A program made the position numbers and the translations under genes. Shown in pieces: positions 42,400 through 51,781 of a stretch of DNA of 64,000 nucleotides. The DNA lies in assembly GCA_027485165.1 (NCBI GenBank), contig JAIXRN010000006.1, forward strand, positions 1 through 64,000, given 5' to 3'. Origin of the DNA: Rubrivivax sp. (lineage in GTDB: Bacteria > Pseudomonadota > Gammaproteobacteria > Burkholderiales > Burkholderiaceae_C). The notes beneath the pieces are model-generated. The model searched no databases. It worked only from the letters and a program-made list of their open reading frames with translations, and was not told the origin of the DNA. Numbering within the stretch: the stretch's first letter is position 1; each line of letters starts with the position of its first letter.

Positions 42400-42613
42400 G
42401 GGGTGCTCCTGGAGTTGCAGCCTGCAAGGCTACCAACACCGGGGGCCCCCGTGTCGGCGGGCAGTGCAAATCTCACAGCGGGGTGGCGCACGCGGCTGCG
42501 ATGCGAAATCAAGGGCTCGGAGTTTCGCGTGCGGGGCGCCGCGCCGCGTCGGCATTTCGGACCATACGACCTGTCGCGGTTTCCGTCACCTTCGCAACCT
42601 CTTCTGTCTAGCC

Positions 42614-45223
42614 ATGAAGCACCCTGCCTTTTCCCCAACGACCTTGTCTTTGGCCGTTGCCGCCTTGCTGAGCGTACCTGTGGCCGCCCACAGCAACACT
42701 TGCGCCGTGCAAGCTGGCGACCAATGCCTGGTGACCACGGCCCACATGGACCGCTGGGGCCAGGCGTCCAGCACCTCCAGCGTGCCGATCAAGGCCAACA
42801 CGGTGAAGATCACCCCGGGCTACCTGCTGATCGCCTATTCGTCGGCGGCGCGCACCGGCACGGGCCAGCGTATCCAGTTGCAGGCGACGCCGGCCAGCCA
42901 GGCCAACATGGGCTGGGCCAGCAACGTGGGATTCCGCAGGTATTGGGTCTACAAGGTGCCCACGAACGCCGACCGCAGCCCGCCCACCGAGCCCTTCAAC
43001 GTCATCGCCACGGCGCAGGTCTTCAGCCCCTACGCCTGCGCCGAAGAAGGCGCCAGCTGCCAGGTACCGCCGAACACCCGCATCGCCTTCGGCGCGGGCA
43101 AGGACTTCAACGTGCTCGAAAAGTCCGGCACCTTCAGCTGCTCGACGCTGGAGTTCGGTGACCCCGCCCATGGCGTGCGCAAGGCCTGCTACCCGATGGC
43201 CGGCGCGGCCGAGGCGCGCCGCCAGGTGGAAGACCTGAACCGGGGCCTGGTGGCCGTGCGCGAAGGCCAGGGCGTCTACATGAGCTGGCGCCTGCTGGCC
43301 ACCGACCCCGGCGACCTGGCGTTCAACGTTTATCACAGCCGCCATTCCAACGGCGCTGGCCGAACCTTGCTGACGCCCCAGCCGGTGGCCGACGCCACGC
43401 AGCTGAAGCTGGCGTCCACGCAGTTTCAGGATGGCTTCTTCACCGTGGTGCCGGTGCTGAACGGCGCTGAACAGGCAGACCGCGCCCAGACCGTGCGGCC
43501 GTGGACGCGCCCGTTCCTGGAACTTCCGGTGGCCCCGCCCACGGGCCGGCTGCCGGGGTCCACCTACGCCGTGAAGGACGCCAGCGTGGGCGACCTGGAC
43601 GGCGACGGCGCATACGAGCTGGTCGTGAAGTGGGAACCGAATACCGCCCGCGACAACTCGCAGCCGGGCGACACCGACAACACCTACGTCGACGCCTACA
43701 AGCTGAATGGCACACGCCTGTGGCGCATCGACCTGGGCCGCAACATCCGTTCGGGCGCGCACTACACGCCCATGATGGTGTACGACTTCGACGGCGACGG
43801 CCGCGCCGAACTGGCCATGCGCACATCGGACGGCACCGTCGACGGCCGCGGCGTCGTGATCGGCAGGCCCAACGACGACCACCGCCAGCCTGACGGCTAC
43901 ATCCTGTCCGGGCCCGAATACCTGAGCTTCTTCCGCGGTTCTGACGGCCGGCAGATTGCGCAGACCGAGTTCAAGCCAGCACGGGGCGACCGCAGCGGGG
44001 GCAAGTGGCACCACAGCTGGGGCGACGACTACGGCAACCGCATCGACCGCTTCCTGGGCGGTGTGGCTTACCTGGACGGCGTGAGGCCCAGTCTGATCAT
44101 GACGCGCGGCTACTACGCCCGATCGGTGGTCGGCGCCTGGGACCTGCGCAAGGACGACAACGGTCGCTATTCGATTTCGCAGCGCTGGATCTTCGACACG
44201 CACGACGAAAACCTGATCCCGCCGCGTGGCAACAACGGGCGTGACCGTCCCATGCCGGAGGACCAGAACCCAGCCATCGTGCACCGCGGTTACACCGGGC
44301 AGGGCGCGCATTCGATGTTCATTGCCGATGTCGACTTCGACGGTCGGGACGAGGTGGTTTACGGCGCGGCCGTCATTCAGCACGACGGCAAGCCGGGGTA
44401 CACGACGCGCCTGGGCCACGGCGACGCGTTGCAAGTGGGTGACTTCAACCCGGCGCGCCCGGGTCTGGAAGTGATGACCGTCCATGAAGACCACCGGGCA
44501 CACCAGGGCAGAGGTCTGGTGCTGCGCGACGGGCGCAGCGGGCAACTGCTGTGGACACGGGGCGACTGCGCAGGCAGCCCGCCCCCGGTCGTGGGCGACG
44601 TCGGTCGTGGCATCACGATGGACATCGACCCGCAGGCGCCGGGCGCCGAGAGCTGGTCCAACAACCACGCCTTCGTCAGCGCGGCAGGCCAGGACGCCTT
44701 CCCGGGCGCCGGTGGCAGCGACAGCGTGGCCCGGTGCAAGGCCATCCCTGGCGGTGTTCCCTTGTTCGGCATCTACTGGGACGGCGACCTGCTGCGAGAG
44801 ATCTGGAGCCGTGGGCAAACCATCGAGAAGTACAAGTGGCAGGACGGAACGGGCAACGCCGGCATCTTCAATCCCAGCCAGGGCCACCCTTTCCGCACCT
44901 ACATCGGCCTGAGCGACGCCGGCGCCCCGCTCCTGGTGGCCGACATCCTGGGTGACTGGCGCGAGGAATTCCTGGTCTATTCGGCCAAGAACAAGACGCT
45001 GCGGCTGTTCACCACGACCATCCCGACCGACACCCACCAGCTGGCAGGCGAAAGCCAACGCCGTGTGCCGCGGCTGGTGACCCTGATGCACGACACGCAT
45101 TACCGGGCGGCCGTGGCGGGGCAGAACTCGGCTTACAACCAGCAGCCCAACCCCAGCTTCTTCCTGGGCAACGGCATGGACGCGCCAGCGCGGCGCCCCG
45201 TCGACGCCGCGCCGCGTCGCTAG
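42614..45223 (+). CDS. Secreted rhamnogalacturonan lyase (PL11 family)
   Basis: An 869-residue exported protein. Signal peptide to about residue 25; a roughly 170-residue N-terminal region with four or more cysteines, not recognised, then the PL11 catalytic propeller starting DLNRGLVAVREGQGVYMSWR. Calcium-binding blades are seen in GDLDGDGAYELVVKWEP, YDFDGDGRAELAMRTSDG and ADVDFDGRDEVVYGA, and PL11 motifs include KWHHSWGDDYGNR and GDWREEFLVY. It cleaves the rhamnogalacturonan-I backbone of pectin by beta-elimination. The ATG has no good ribosome binding site. Its stop overlaps the regulator's stop on the other strand. Confidence 0.87.
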   Translation: MKHPAFSPTTLSLAVAALLSVPVAAHSNTCAVQAGDQCLVTTAHMDRWGQASSTSSVPIKANTVKITPGYLLIAYSSAARTGTGQRIQLQATPASQANMGWASNVGFRRYWVYKVPTNADRSPPTEPFNVIATAQVFSPYACAEEGASCQVPPNTRIAFGAGKDFNVLEKSGTFSCSTLEFGDPAHGVRKACYPMAGAAEARRQVEDLNRGLVAVREGQGVYMSWRLLATDPGDLAFNVYHSRHSNGAGRTLLTPQPVADATQLKLASTQFQDGFFTVVPVLNGAEQADRAQTVRPWTRPFLELPVAPPTGRLPGSTYAVKDASVGDLDGDGAYELVVKWEPNTARDNSQPGDTDNTYVDAYKLNGTRLWRIDLGRNIRSGAHYTPMMVYDFDGDGRAELAMRTSDGTVDGRGVVIGRPNDDHRQPDGYILSGPEYLSFFRGSDGRQIAQTEFKPARGDRSGGKWHHSWGDDYGNRIDRFLGGVAYLDGVRPSLIMTRGYYARSVVGAWDLRKDDNGRYSISQRWIFDTHDENLIPPRGNNGRDRPMPEDQNPAIVHRGYTGQGAHSMFIADVDFDGRDEVVYGAAVIQHDGKPGYTTRLGHGDALQVGDFNPARPGLEVMTVHEDHRAHQGRGLVLRDGRSGQLLWTRGDCAGSPPPVVGDVGRGITMDIDPQAPGAESWSNNHAFVSAAGQDAFPGAGGSDSVARCKAIPGGVPLFGIYWDGDLLREIWSRGQTIEKYKWQDGTGNAGIFNPSQGHPFRTYIGLSDAGAPLLVADILGDWREEFLVYSAKNKTLRLFTTTIPTDTHQLAGESQRRVPRLVTLMHDTHYRAAVAGQNSAYNQQPNPSFFLGNGMDAPARRPVDAAPRR

Positions 45224-46821
45224 CCCCTGGCGCCCGCCTGCCCGGGGCGGGCGCCGCGGCTGGCAAGCTGCTTGCGGAGGTACTGCGCAGGCGCGGGCAG
45301 GCCGCGCTGCTTGAAGATCTGCTGCAGGCGGCGCACCGACAGGTCCAGGCCTGCAGCCAGCTCGACCACGCTGTGGGCCGACTGGCTCAACGCGGCCAGG
45401 CTCTGCTCGAATCCGTCGGCTGACGGGGCGGTGTGCGGCGTGACGCCGTTCTGGTCTCGCCCTGCCGTGGTGCCGGCCTGCTTGCGGCAGGCGCTGGCCG
45501 ACAGCCAGCCGGTGTTGCCGTTCTGCAGGTGTTCCTGCAGCACCTGCTGGGCCAGTTCGGTTCGCTTGCTGACCGCGTCTGCATAGCCGGTGTGGGCTTG
45601 CAGGGCGCCGTCCAGGCGGCCCTGCTGCTGCAAGCACAGGAAGGTGAACCAGTGCCAGCGTTCTGCGGCCGGCATGGCCATGGCGTCCGGCTGGCGCAAG
45701 CTGGCTGCCTGGCGCAGCGTGACCGACGCGCTGTCGAACAGCCCGTTGTCGATCTGCATGCCTGCGGTGTCGAGCAGGCACTCGAATTCGTCGCTGACGA
45801 AGCCGCGCAGCTTCAGCGTACGCGCCCTTTCCAGCACGAATGCCAGCAGCGCGGCCGGTCGCTTGGCGGGCTCATGTTCGTGGGCCTGCAGGATCTGGCG
45901 GCCGGCCAACGCGAAGCTGACCAGCCCGGCCTGCTCAGCGCGCAGCGTGACCGAGCGCAGCTCGGCCAGGGCTTGCGCCAGCGCGGCCTGCGCGGCGGAC
46001 GCTTCCCAGGATTCCCAACCCAGGGGCCCTTGCTTGCGGAACGACCGCCCCGCGTGCTGCGACAGGATGTGGATCCGGTTGAGCAACACGCTCACCAGGC
46101 CTTCGGTGGCGGCGTTGTCGGGCAGCCGGGACATGCCCTGCTGCACCTGTTCCAACAGCGCCAGTGTCAGCTTGTGCAGACCCAGCCGCCGCAGCACCTG
46201 GGACGCTTCGATGCAGAAGTCCAGTTCTTCGGGGCTGAGGCCCGCCGGGCCGGGGCTCAGGTCCAGCGCCTTGCTGCTGAGCGTGGCTGCACCGCGCATG
46301 TCTCCTGCTGCGACCGCCCAGCGCAGGTGTGCGCACTGGATCAGCAAGGTTTGCCTGTTCCGATCACGCAGCTTCAGATGCCCGGCGATGGCGTAGCACA
46401 CCGACAGCATCTCGCGCGCGGTGGCCAGCTCGCCCAGCGCCGTGCCCGCATAGACCGAGTCCAGCAGCGGCGCAATCTGCTTCTCACCGTAGCGCAGGCC
46501 GCGCATCGCCACCGCTTCAGAAAACGTGTCGAACAGCGGCCTGGCCTGCAGCGGGCTGTCCATGCAGTTGCCCTGGGCCAAAGCATGGACCCGTTGCCGT
46601 ACTTCGTCATGAACCCCGTGCAGATGTTCATCCAGTGCAGAGGCTTGCGATCGTTTCGGCATGACATTCAGCATGGCTTCAGGGCATCTTCCAGTGTGTA
46701 GCAAGAGGTAGTCCGAAAGATTCACTCGCAGTCCAAGCCAGCGGGCATCTTCACGGGCGGCGTCGGTGTAGCGCGCCCGGTTTGGCGTTCTTGCAACACC
46801 GGCGCTGGCGCGACTAGCCAT
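45220..46821 (-). CDS. Probable AraC-type regulator with helical (TPR-like) sensory region
   Basis: Up to 533 residues. The C-terminus SVVELAAGLDLSVRRLQQIF plus KQRGLPAPAQYLRKQL is one HTH of an AraC/XylS DNA-binding domain; the first helix-turn-helix is represented by the preceding segment FEQSLAALSQSAH. The rest, about 430 residues, is Leu/Ala-rich helical sequence of TPR style, with no recognised ligand domain. It is convergent with the lyase gene and a natural candidate to control it. The start at 46821 is the longest; ATGs at 46674 and 46662 are alternatives and none has a clear ribosome binding site. Confidence 0.6.
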   Translation of the reverse strand: MASRASAGVARTPNRARYTDAAREDARWLGLRVNLSDYLLLHTGRCPEAMLNVMPKRSQASALDEHLHGVHDEVRQRVHALAQGNCMDSPLQARPLFDTFSEAVAMRGLRYGEKQIAPLLDSVYAGTALGELATAREMLSVCYAIAGHLKLRDRNRQTLLIQCAHLRWAVAAGDMRGAATLSSKALDLSPGPAGLSPEELDFCIEASQVLRRLGLHKLTLALLEQVQQGMSRLPDNAATEGLVSVLLNRIHILSQHAGRSFRKQGPLGWESWEASAAQAALAQALAELRSVTLRAEQAGLVSFALAGRQILQAHEHEPAKRPAALLAFVLERARTLKLRGFVSDEFECLLDTAGMQIDNGLFDSASVTLRQAASLRQPDAMAMPAAERWHWFTFLCLQQQGRLDGALQAHTGYADAVSKRTELAQQVLQEHLQNGNTGWLSASACRKQAGTTAGRDQNGVTPHTAPSADGFEQSLAALSQSAHSVVELAAGLDLSVRRLQQIFKQRGLPAPAQYLRKQLASRGARPGQAGARG

Positions 46822-46927
46822 GCGTCGTCTACCGGACCCTGATTCCTACAAATCGGGCCTTGCCGGGCGCGGTGGGTGCGGCTGCGCGGCTGCGCGCCAG
46901 CGGTGCCACACGGGGCCCCGCGAGTGG

Positions 46928-48409
46928 CTACAGCAGCACGATGTCGTACTGCTCCGGGTTCATCCCCGGCTCGGCGCTCAGCGAAATCGGCTTGCCGATG
47001 AATTCGCTCAAGCCTGCCAGGTGCACGCTCTCTTCGTCCAGCAGCATCTCCACCACGCTGGCGTGCGCGACGACGCGGAATTCCTTGGGCGCGAACTGGC
47101 GCGCTTCACGCAGGATCTCGCGCAGGATGTCGTAGCACACGCTGCGCGCCGTCTTCACCTGGCCCTTGCCTTCGCAGGTGGGGCAGGGCTGGCACAGCAT
47201 GTGGGCCAGGCTTTCGCGCGTGCGCTTGCGCGTCATTTCCACCAGGCCCAGCTGGGTGAAGCCGCTCACGGTGGTGCGCGTGCGGTCGCGCGCCAGCTGC
47301 TTGCGCAGTTCGGCCAGTACGGCCTGCTGGTGGTCTTCGCGCGTCATGTCGATGAAGTCGGCCACGATGATGCCGCCCAGGTTGCGCAGCCGCAGCTGGC
47401 GCGCCAGCGCGCCGGCGGCTTCCAGGTTGGTCTTGAAGATGGTGTCGTCGAAGTTGCGTGCGCCGACAAAGCCGCCGGTGTTGACGTCGATGGTGGTCAG
47501 CGCCTCGGTCTGGTCGATCACCAGGTAGCCGCCGCTCTTCAGGTCCACGCGCCGGCTCAGCGCCCGCACGATTTCTTCTTCGATGCCGAACAGGTCGAAG
47601 ATCGGGCGCTCGCCCTTGTACAGCTCCAGCTTGCCCACGGCGCGCGGCATGTAGATGTCGCCGAAGGCGCGCAGCTGGTCGAACTGCAGCCGGCTGTCGA
47701 TGCGGATGCTGTACGTGGCTTCATTCACCAGGTCGCGCAGCACGCGTTCGGCCAGGCTCAGGTCCTGGTGCAGCAGGGTGCCGGGCGGGCGTGTGTTGGC
47801 GCGTTCGCGGATCAGCTTCCAGGTCTTGCGCAGGTAGGCGATGTCGTCGGCCAGCTCGGTGTCGCTGGCTTCTTCGGCGTTGGTGCGCAGGATGAAGCCG
47901 CCGCTGTTGGCCGGGTCTTCAGAACTGGCACTGGCCAAGGCCTGCACGCGCGCACGCAGCTGTTCGCGCAGTTCATGGCTGCCGATCTTCTGGCTGATGC
48001 CGATGTGGTTGTCGTGCGGCAGGAACACCAGCATACGGCCGGCGATGCTCACCTGGGTCGACAACCTGGCTCCCTTGGTGCCGATGGCGTCCTTGATGAC
48101 CTGCACCGTCAGCGTCTGGCCTTCGAACACCTGGCGTTCGATGGGCGGCAGCGGTGCGTCGCCGCGGTGCGGGCCGGCAGCGCTGATGAGGTCGGCCACG
48201 TGCAGGAAGGCCGCGCGTTCCAGGCCGATGTCGACGAACGCGCTTTGCATGCCGGGCAGCACGCGCACCACTTTGCCCAGGTAGACATTGCCCACCTGCC
48301 CGCGTTCCAGGGCGCGTTCGATGTGCAGTTCCTGCACCGCGCCGTTTTCGACGATTGCCACCCGCGTTTCCTGCGGGGCCCAGTTGATCAAGATGTCCTG
48401 TACGCCCAT
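46928..48409 (-). CDS. rng: Ribonuclease G
   Basis: A 493-residue RNase E/G-family endoribonuclease. The start MGVQDILINWAPQETRVAIV is typical of RNase G, followed by the S1 domain (GNVYLGKVVRVLPGMQSAFV, DIGLERAAFLH), the catalytic region with GGIIVADFIDM, and the zinc-link motif CPTCEGKG. It matures the 5' end of 16S rRNA and degrades mRNA. It is last in the conserved yebC-to-rng string, 11 bases after maf. Confidence 0.95.
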   Translation of the reverse strand: MGVQDILINWAPQETRVAIVENGAVQELHIERALERGQVGNVYLGKVVRVLPGMQSAFVDIGLERAAFLHVADLISAAGPHRGDAPLPPIERQVFEGQTLTVQVIKDAIGTKGARLSTQVSIAGRMLVFLPHDNHIGISQKIGSHELREQLRARVQALASASSEDPANSGGFILRTNAEEASDTELADDIAYLRKTWKLIRERANTRPPGTLLHQDLSLAERVLRDLVNEATYSIRIDSRLQFDQLRAFGDIYMPRAVGKLELYKGERPIFDLFGIEEEIVRALSRRVDLKSGGYLVIDQTEALTTIDVNTGGFVGARNFDDTIFKTNLEAAGALARQLRLRNLGGIIVADFIDMTREDHQQAVLAELRKQLARDRTRTTVSGFTQLGLVEMTRKRTRESLAHMLCQPCPTCEGKGQVKTARSVCYDILREILREARQFAPKEFRVVAHASVVEMLLDEESVHLAGLSEFIGKPISLSAEPGMNPEQYDIVLL

Positions 48410-48419
48410 GGGCGCGAGT

Positions 48420-49055
48420 CTAGGCCGTCAGTGCCGTAGCCACCCCTGCGGCTTGCAGCAGTTGCGCGGTCTCGAACAGGGGCAGGCCCATGATGCCGCT
48501 GTGGCTGCCATCGATGCGCGCCACCCAGCCGGCCAGGGCGCTCTGGATGGCGTAGGCGCCGGCCTTGCCGAAGCAGTCGCCGCTGGCGATGTAGGCGTCG
48601 ATCACGCCTGCCGGCAGCGGCGCGAAGCGCACGCGCGACAGGCTCAGCGCCTGGCGCACGCGGCGACCGTCGTGTACAGCCACGGCCGTCAGCACGCGGT
48701 GGCTGCGCCCGGCCAGGGCCTGCAGCGTGGCGCGGGCCTCGGCCGCGTCGGCCGGCTTGCCCAGCACGCGGCGGCCCAGGGCCACCGTGGTGTCGGCGCA
48801 CAGCACGGGGGCCGGCGGCAGCCCGCGCGCGGCACGCCGCGCAATGGCCGCGCGCAGCTTCAATGCGGTGACGCGCTGCACGTAGTCGGCCGGCAGTTCG
48901 CCGGGCAGCAGGGCTTCCAGCGCTTCGGCGTCTTCTTCCGGCGCCGGCAGCAGCAGCTGGTGGGCCACGCCCAGCTGGTCCAGCAGCTGGCGGCGGCGCG
49001 GGCTTTGCGAGGCCAGGTAGACAAAGTTGTGGCCGAAGGCGTGGCGGGCTGTCAT
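48420..49055 (-). CDS. maf: Maf family nucleotide pyrophosphatase
   Basis: A 211-residue Maf protein: [19 protein letters not shown] is the phosphate-binding start, [18 protein letters not shown] the catalytic aspartate loop, and [20 protein letters not shown] and [17 protein letters not shown] the C-terminal motifs of the YhdE type. These enzymes hydrolyse dTTP and UTP (and modified nucleotides) to monophosphates. It sits between rlmH and rng in the housekeeping string. Confidence 0.93.
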   Translation of the reverse strand: MTARHAFGHNFVYLASQSPRRRQLLDQLGVAHQLLLPAPEEDAEALEALLPGELPADYVQRVTALKLRAAIARRAARGLPPAPVLCADTTVALGRRVLGKPADAAEARATLQALAGRSHRVLTAVAVHDGRRVRQALSLSRVRFAPLPAGVIDAYIASGDCFGKAGAYAIQSALAGWVARIDGSHSGIMGLPLFETAQLLQAAGVATALTA

Positions 49056-49060
49056 GCGCT

Positions 49061-49093
49061 GCTCATTCGCGGCTCATTCGCTGCTCATTCGCG
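49061..49093 (-). repeat. Three 11-base tandem repeats between rlmH and maf
   Basis: gctcattcgcg, gctcattcgct and gctcattcgcg occur in a row, covering the rlmH stop codon and the spacer to maf. The unit changes spacer length, so copy number might alter rlmH's extreme C-terminus or maf translation. Confidence 0.6.
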
Positions 49094-49564
49094 GTGATAG
49101 GGGTGGCCGGTGGCCAGGGTGTGGGCGCGGTACAGCGCTTCGGCCAGCAGCACGCGGGCGAAGGCGTGCGGCAGGGTCAGGTCGCTCAGGCGCAGGGTTT
49201 CGTCTGCGCTGGCCTTCAACGCCGGGTCGAGGCCGTCCGGGCCGCCCACCAGCAGGGCGACGTCGCGCCCGTCGCCGCGCCAGAACAGCAGCCTTTCGGC
49301 CAGCTGGGCGCTGGTGCGGCGGGTGCCGTGTTCGTCCAGCACTACACGCCGCGCGCCCTTGGCCTGGGCCAGCAGGGTGGCTTCGAAGCGCTGTGCTTCG
49401 GCGGCCATGCACTGCGCGGCCGTCTTGCCGCTGCTGCGGGCTTCGGCCTTCAGGGCCTTCAGTTCCAGCCGCAGTTCGGGCGGGAAGCGTTTGGCGAAGT
49501 CGTCCCAGGCGGTGTCTGCCCAGGCCGGCTGGCGCTGGCCCACTGCCACCACCAGCAGCTTCAT
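49085..49564 (-). CDS. rlmH: 23S rRNA pseudouridine-1915 N3-methyltransferase RlmH
   Basis: A 159-residue SPOUT methyltransferase. [20 protein letters not shown] is the typical N-terminus and [20 protein letters not shown] with [20 protein letters not shown] the knotted SAM-binding C-terminus. It methylates the pseudouridine at position 1915 of 23S rRNA in assembled 70S ribosomes. The order rsfS-rlmH is the usual one; the spacing here is 16 bases. Confidence 0.95.
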   Translation of the reverse strand: MKLLVVAVGQRQPAWADTAWDDFAKRFPPELRLELKALKAEARSSGKTAAQCMAAEAQRFEATLLAQAKGARRVVLDEHGTRRTSAQLAERLLFWRGDGRDVALLVGGPDGLDPALKASADETLRLSDLTLPHAFARVLLAEALYRAHTLATGHPYHRE

Positions 49565-49580
49565 CGCCCCAATGTCCGGA

Positions 49581-50240
49581 CTAGCGGCTGCGCGTGGCGG
49601 CCTTCTTGGCGACCGCCTTGCGGGCAGGGGACTTCTTGGCCGCTGTCTTCTTCGCCGCGGTCTTGCCGGCAGGGCCCTTGCGCGCGGGCTTGCTGGGCGC
49701 GATCACCAGGGTCTGCACCTTGGCTGCGGTCCGGGTGGGTGCCCTGGCCGGTGCTTTGGCTGGCGCTCTGGCGGGCGTTTTGGCAGCGGTCTTGGCGGGC
49801 GCCCTGGACGCTGTCTTCACCGGCTTGCCCGACGCGCGCGCCTTGGCCTTGGCCGGGGCTTCGGGTTCGCTGGCCTTCACCAGGCCGGTCTTGGCTTCGC
49901 CCAGCTTCAGCTTGACGGCCTTGCCGCCCCAGATCTCTTCCAGGTGGTAATACTCGCGAATGGCCGGCTGCATGATGTGGGCCACCGCTGCACCGCAATC
50001 GACGATGATCCATTCACCGTTGTCTTCGCCCTCGGTCGACAGCACCTGCATGCCGCGCGACTTGACGCTTTCGCGCACGCTGGAAGCCAGTGCCTTGGTC
50101 TGCCGGTTGCTGCTGCCCGACGCGATGATCACGCGCTCGAACATGGCCGACAGGTGTTCGGTGTTGAAGACGGTGATGTTCACCGCCTTCACGTCTTCCA
50201 GGCCATCGACGATGGCGCGTTGCAGTTTCCGGATGTCCAT
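49581..50240 (-). CDS. rsfS: Ribosomal silencing factor RsfS with long basic Lys/Ala/Pro tail
   Basis: 219 residues. The first 117 are the standard RsfS/Iojap domain ([59 protein letters not shown]), which binds ribosomal protein L14 and blocks subunit joining. The remaining 100 residues are a low-complexity tail of [10 protein letters not shown] and [17 protein letters not shown] repeats, like histone-H1-type or AlgP tails. Most RsfS proteins lack this; the tail may bind RNA or DNA. It starts 11 bases after the nadD stop. Confidence 0.92.
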   Translation of the reverse strand: MDIRKLQRAIVDGLEDVKAVNITVFNTEHLSAMFERVIIASGSSNRQTKALASSVRESVKSRGMQVLSTEGEDNGEWIIVDCGAAVAHIMQPAIREYYHLEEIWGGKAVKLKLGEAKTGLVKASEPEAPAKAKARASGKPVKTASRAPAKTAAKTPARAPAKAPARAPTRTAAKVQTLVIAPSKPARKGPAGKTAAKKTAAKKSPARKAVAKKAATRSR

Positions 50241-50251
50241 TCAGCTCCTGT

Positions 50252-50848
50252 TCACACGGCCAGGTACAGCCGGTGTTGGTCAATATAGCGTGCCACCTGT
50301 GGCGGCACTTGTTGCGAGATATCCTGCCCGGCGGCTACGCGGGCGCGGATGTCGGTGGACGAGATGTCCAGCATGTCCAGCGGCACCGCGCGGTGCGGGT
50401 GGGCCAGCACGTCGGGGTGCACCGGGGCCTGCACGCCGGGCCGGTTGGCCACGGCCAGGGTGACGCGGGCCAGCAGATCGGGCCAGTTGCCCCAGGTGTG
50501 CAGCCCGGCGTACTGGTCCTGGCCGATGATCAGCACCCACTGCGTACCCGGTTCGCGCTGCTGCAGCGCGCGCACGGTGTCCAGCGTGTAGCTGGCGCCC
50601 TGGCGTTCGATTTCGATGCGGTCCAGCGTGAAGCGCGGCTCGCCTTCGATGGCCAGCCGCACCATCGCTTCGCGGTGCACGGCGTCGGTGATCCGGCCTT
50701 TCTGCCACGGGCGGCCCGCGGGTATCCAGCGCACTTCGTCCAGCTGCAGACCTGAAAGCGCTGCATGGGCCAGCGCCACATGGGCCCGGTGCACCGGGTC
50801 GAAGGTGCCGCCCAGCAGGCCCACACGCCGGGCAGCGGGCTTAGTCAT
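50252..50848 (-). CDS. nadD: Nicotinate-nucleotide adenylyltransferase
   Basis: A 198-residue nucleotidyltransferase: [20 protein letters not shown] has the nucleotide-binding GGTFDPVH motif, and [20 protein letters not shown] the C-terminal ISSTxIR motif. It makes nicotinate adenine dinucleotide from nicotinate mononucleotide and ATP in NAD synthesis. It overlaps hemF's 3' end by four bases and precedes rsfS, as in many betaproteobacteria. Confidence 0.95.
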   Translation of the reverse strand: MTKPAARRVGLLGGTFDPVHRAHVALAHAALSGLQLDEVRWIPAGRPWQKGRITDAVHREAMVRLAIEGEPRFTLDRIEIERQGASYTLDTVRALQQREPGTQWVLIIGQDQYAGLHTWGNWPDLLARVTLAVANRPGVQAPVHPDVLAHPHRAVPLDMLDISSTDIRARVAAGQDISQQVPPQVARYIDQHRLYLAV

Positions 50849-51771
50849 TCATGCAGCCAGTCGCGCGGGCGCAGGAAGTCGGTGTACAGGCGCGCCTCAG
50901 GCGTGCCCGCTTCGGGCTGCCAGCTGTAGCGCCAGGTGACGATGGGCGGCATGCTCATCAGGATGCTTTCGGTGCGGCCACCGCCATGCAGCCCGAAGTG
51001 CGTGCCGCGGTCCCACACCAGATTGAATTCGACATAGCGGCCGCGCCGGTAGGCCTGGAATCCACGCTCGCCTTCGCCATAGGGCATGCCGCGCCGGCGC
51101 TGCACGATGGGCAGGTAGGCCGGGATGAAGGCGTCGCCCACGGCGCGGATCATCGCGAAGCCGTCGTCGAACGTGCCTTCGTTGAAGTCGTCGAAGAACA
51201 CGCCGCCGATGCCGCGCGGTTCATTGCGGTGCTTCAGGAAGAAGTATTCGTCGCACCACTGCTTGAAGCGCGGGTACTTGTCGGCGCCGAAGGGCGCCAG
51301 TGCGTCGGCGTTCACGCGGTGGAAGTGGCGCGCGTCGTCTTCGAAGCCGTAGTAGGGCGTCAGGTCCATGCCGCCGCCGAACCACACCACGGGCGCCTGC
51401 CCTTCAGGGGTGACGGCCAGCATGCGCACGTTCATGTGCACGGTGGGCACGTAGGGGTTGCGCGGGTGCATCACCAGGCTCACGCCCATGGCTTCAAAGG
51501 GCGCGCCGGCCAGTTCGGCCCGGTGCTGCGTGGCCGAAGGCGGCAGCTGCGCGCCCTGCACATGGCTGAAATTGCAGCCGCCGCGTTCCAGCACATGCCC
51601 TTCTTCCACCAGCTGCGACAGCCCGTCGCCTTCCAGCTTGCCGCCCTGGGGGCGCACCCAGCCGTCGCTGATGAAGGTCTTGCCGTCTTCGGCCTGGAAG
51701 GCGTCGACGATGCGGCCCTGCAGGCCCAGCAGGTATTGGCGAACGGGGCCGAAGGCGGTGGTGTCGGTCAT
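50845..51771 (-). CDS. hemF: Oxygen-dependent coproporphyrinogen III oxidase
   Basis: A 308-residue Hem[61 protein letters not shown] and [20 protein letters not shown] are family signatures, and [20 protein letters not shown] is the C-terminal motif. It oxidatively decarboxylates coproporphyrinogen III to protoporphyrinogen IX in haem synthesis, so it needs O2. The ATG at 51771 matches the family N-terminus; the frame is open upstream to 51942 within purD. It lies ten bases after the purD stop. Confidence 0.95.
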   Translation of the reverse strand: MTDTTAFGPVRQYLLGLQGRIVDAFQAEDGKTFISDGWVRPQGGKLEGDGLSQLVEEGHVLERGGCNFSHVQGAQLPPSATQHRAELAGAPFEAMGVSLVMHPRNPYVPTVHMNVRMLAVTPEGQAPVVWFGGGMDLTPYYGFEDDARHFHRVNADALAPFGADKYPRFKQWCDEYFFLKHRNEPRGIGGVFFDDFNEGTFDDGFAMIRAVGDAFIPAYLPIVQRRRGMPYGEGERGFQAYRRGRYVEFNLVWDRGTHFGLHGGGRTESILMSMPPIVTWRYSWQPEAGTPEARLYTDFLRPRDWLHE

Positions 51772-51781
51772 CAGAAAGGCT

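Noticed and set aside
42608..45781. 1057-codon minus-strand frame opposite the pectin lyase
   Set aside because: Shadow frame; the plus-strand frame carries PL11 motifs and calcium-binding repeats.
46822..46927. Possible tRNA or small RNA between the AraC-type regulator and rng
   Set aside because: No cloverleaf or terminator-like structure could be formed by eye in this 106-base gap.
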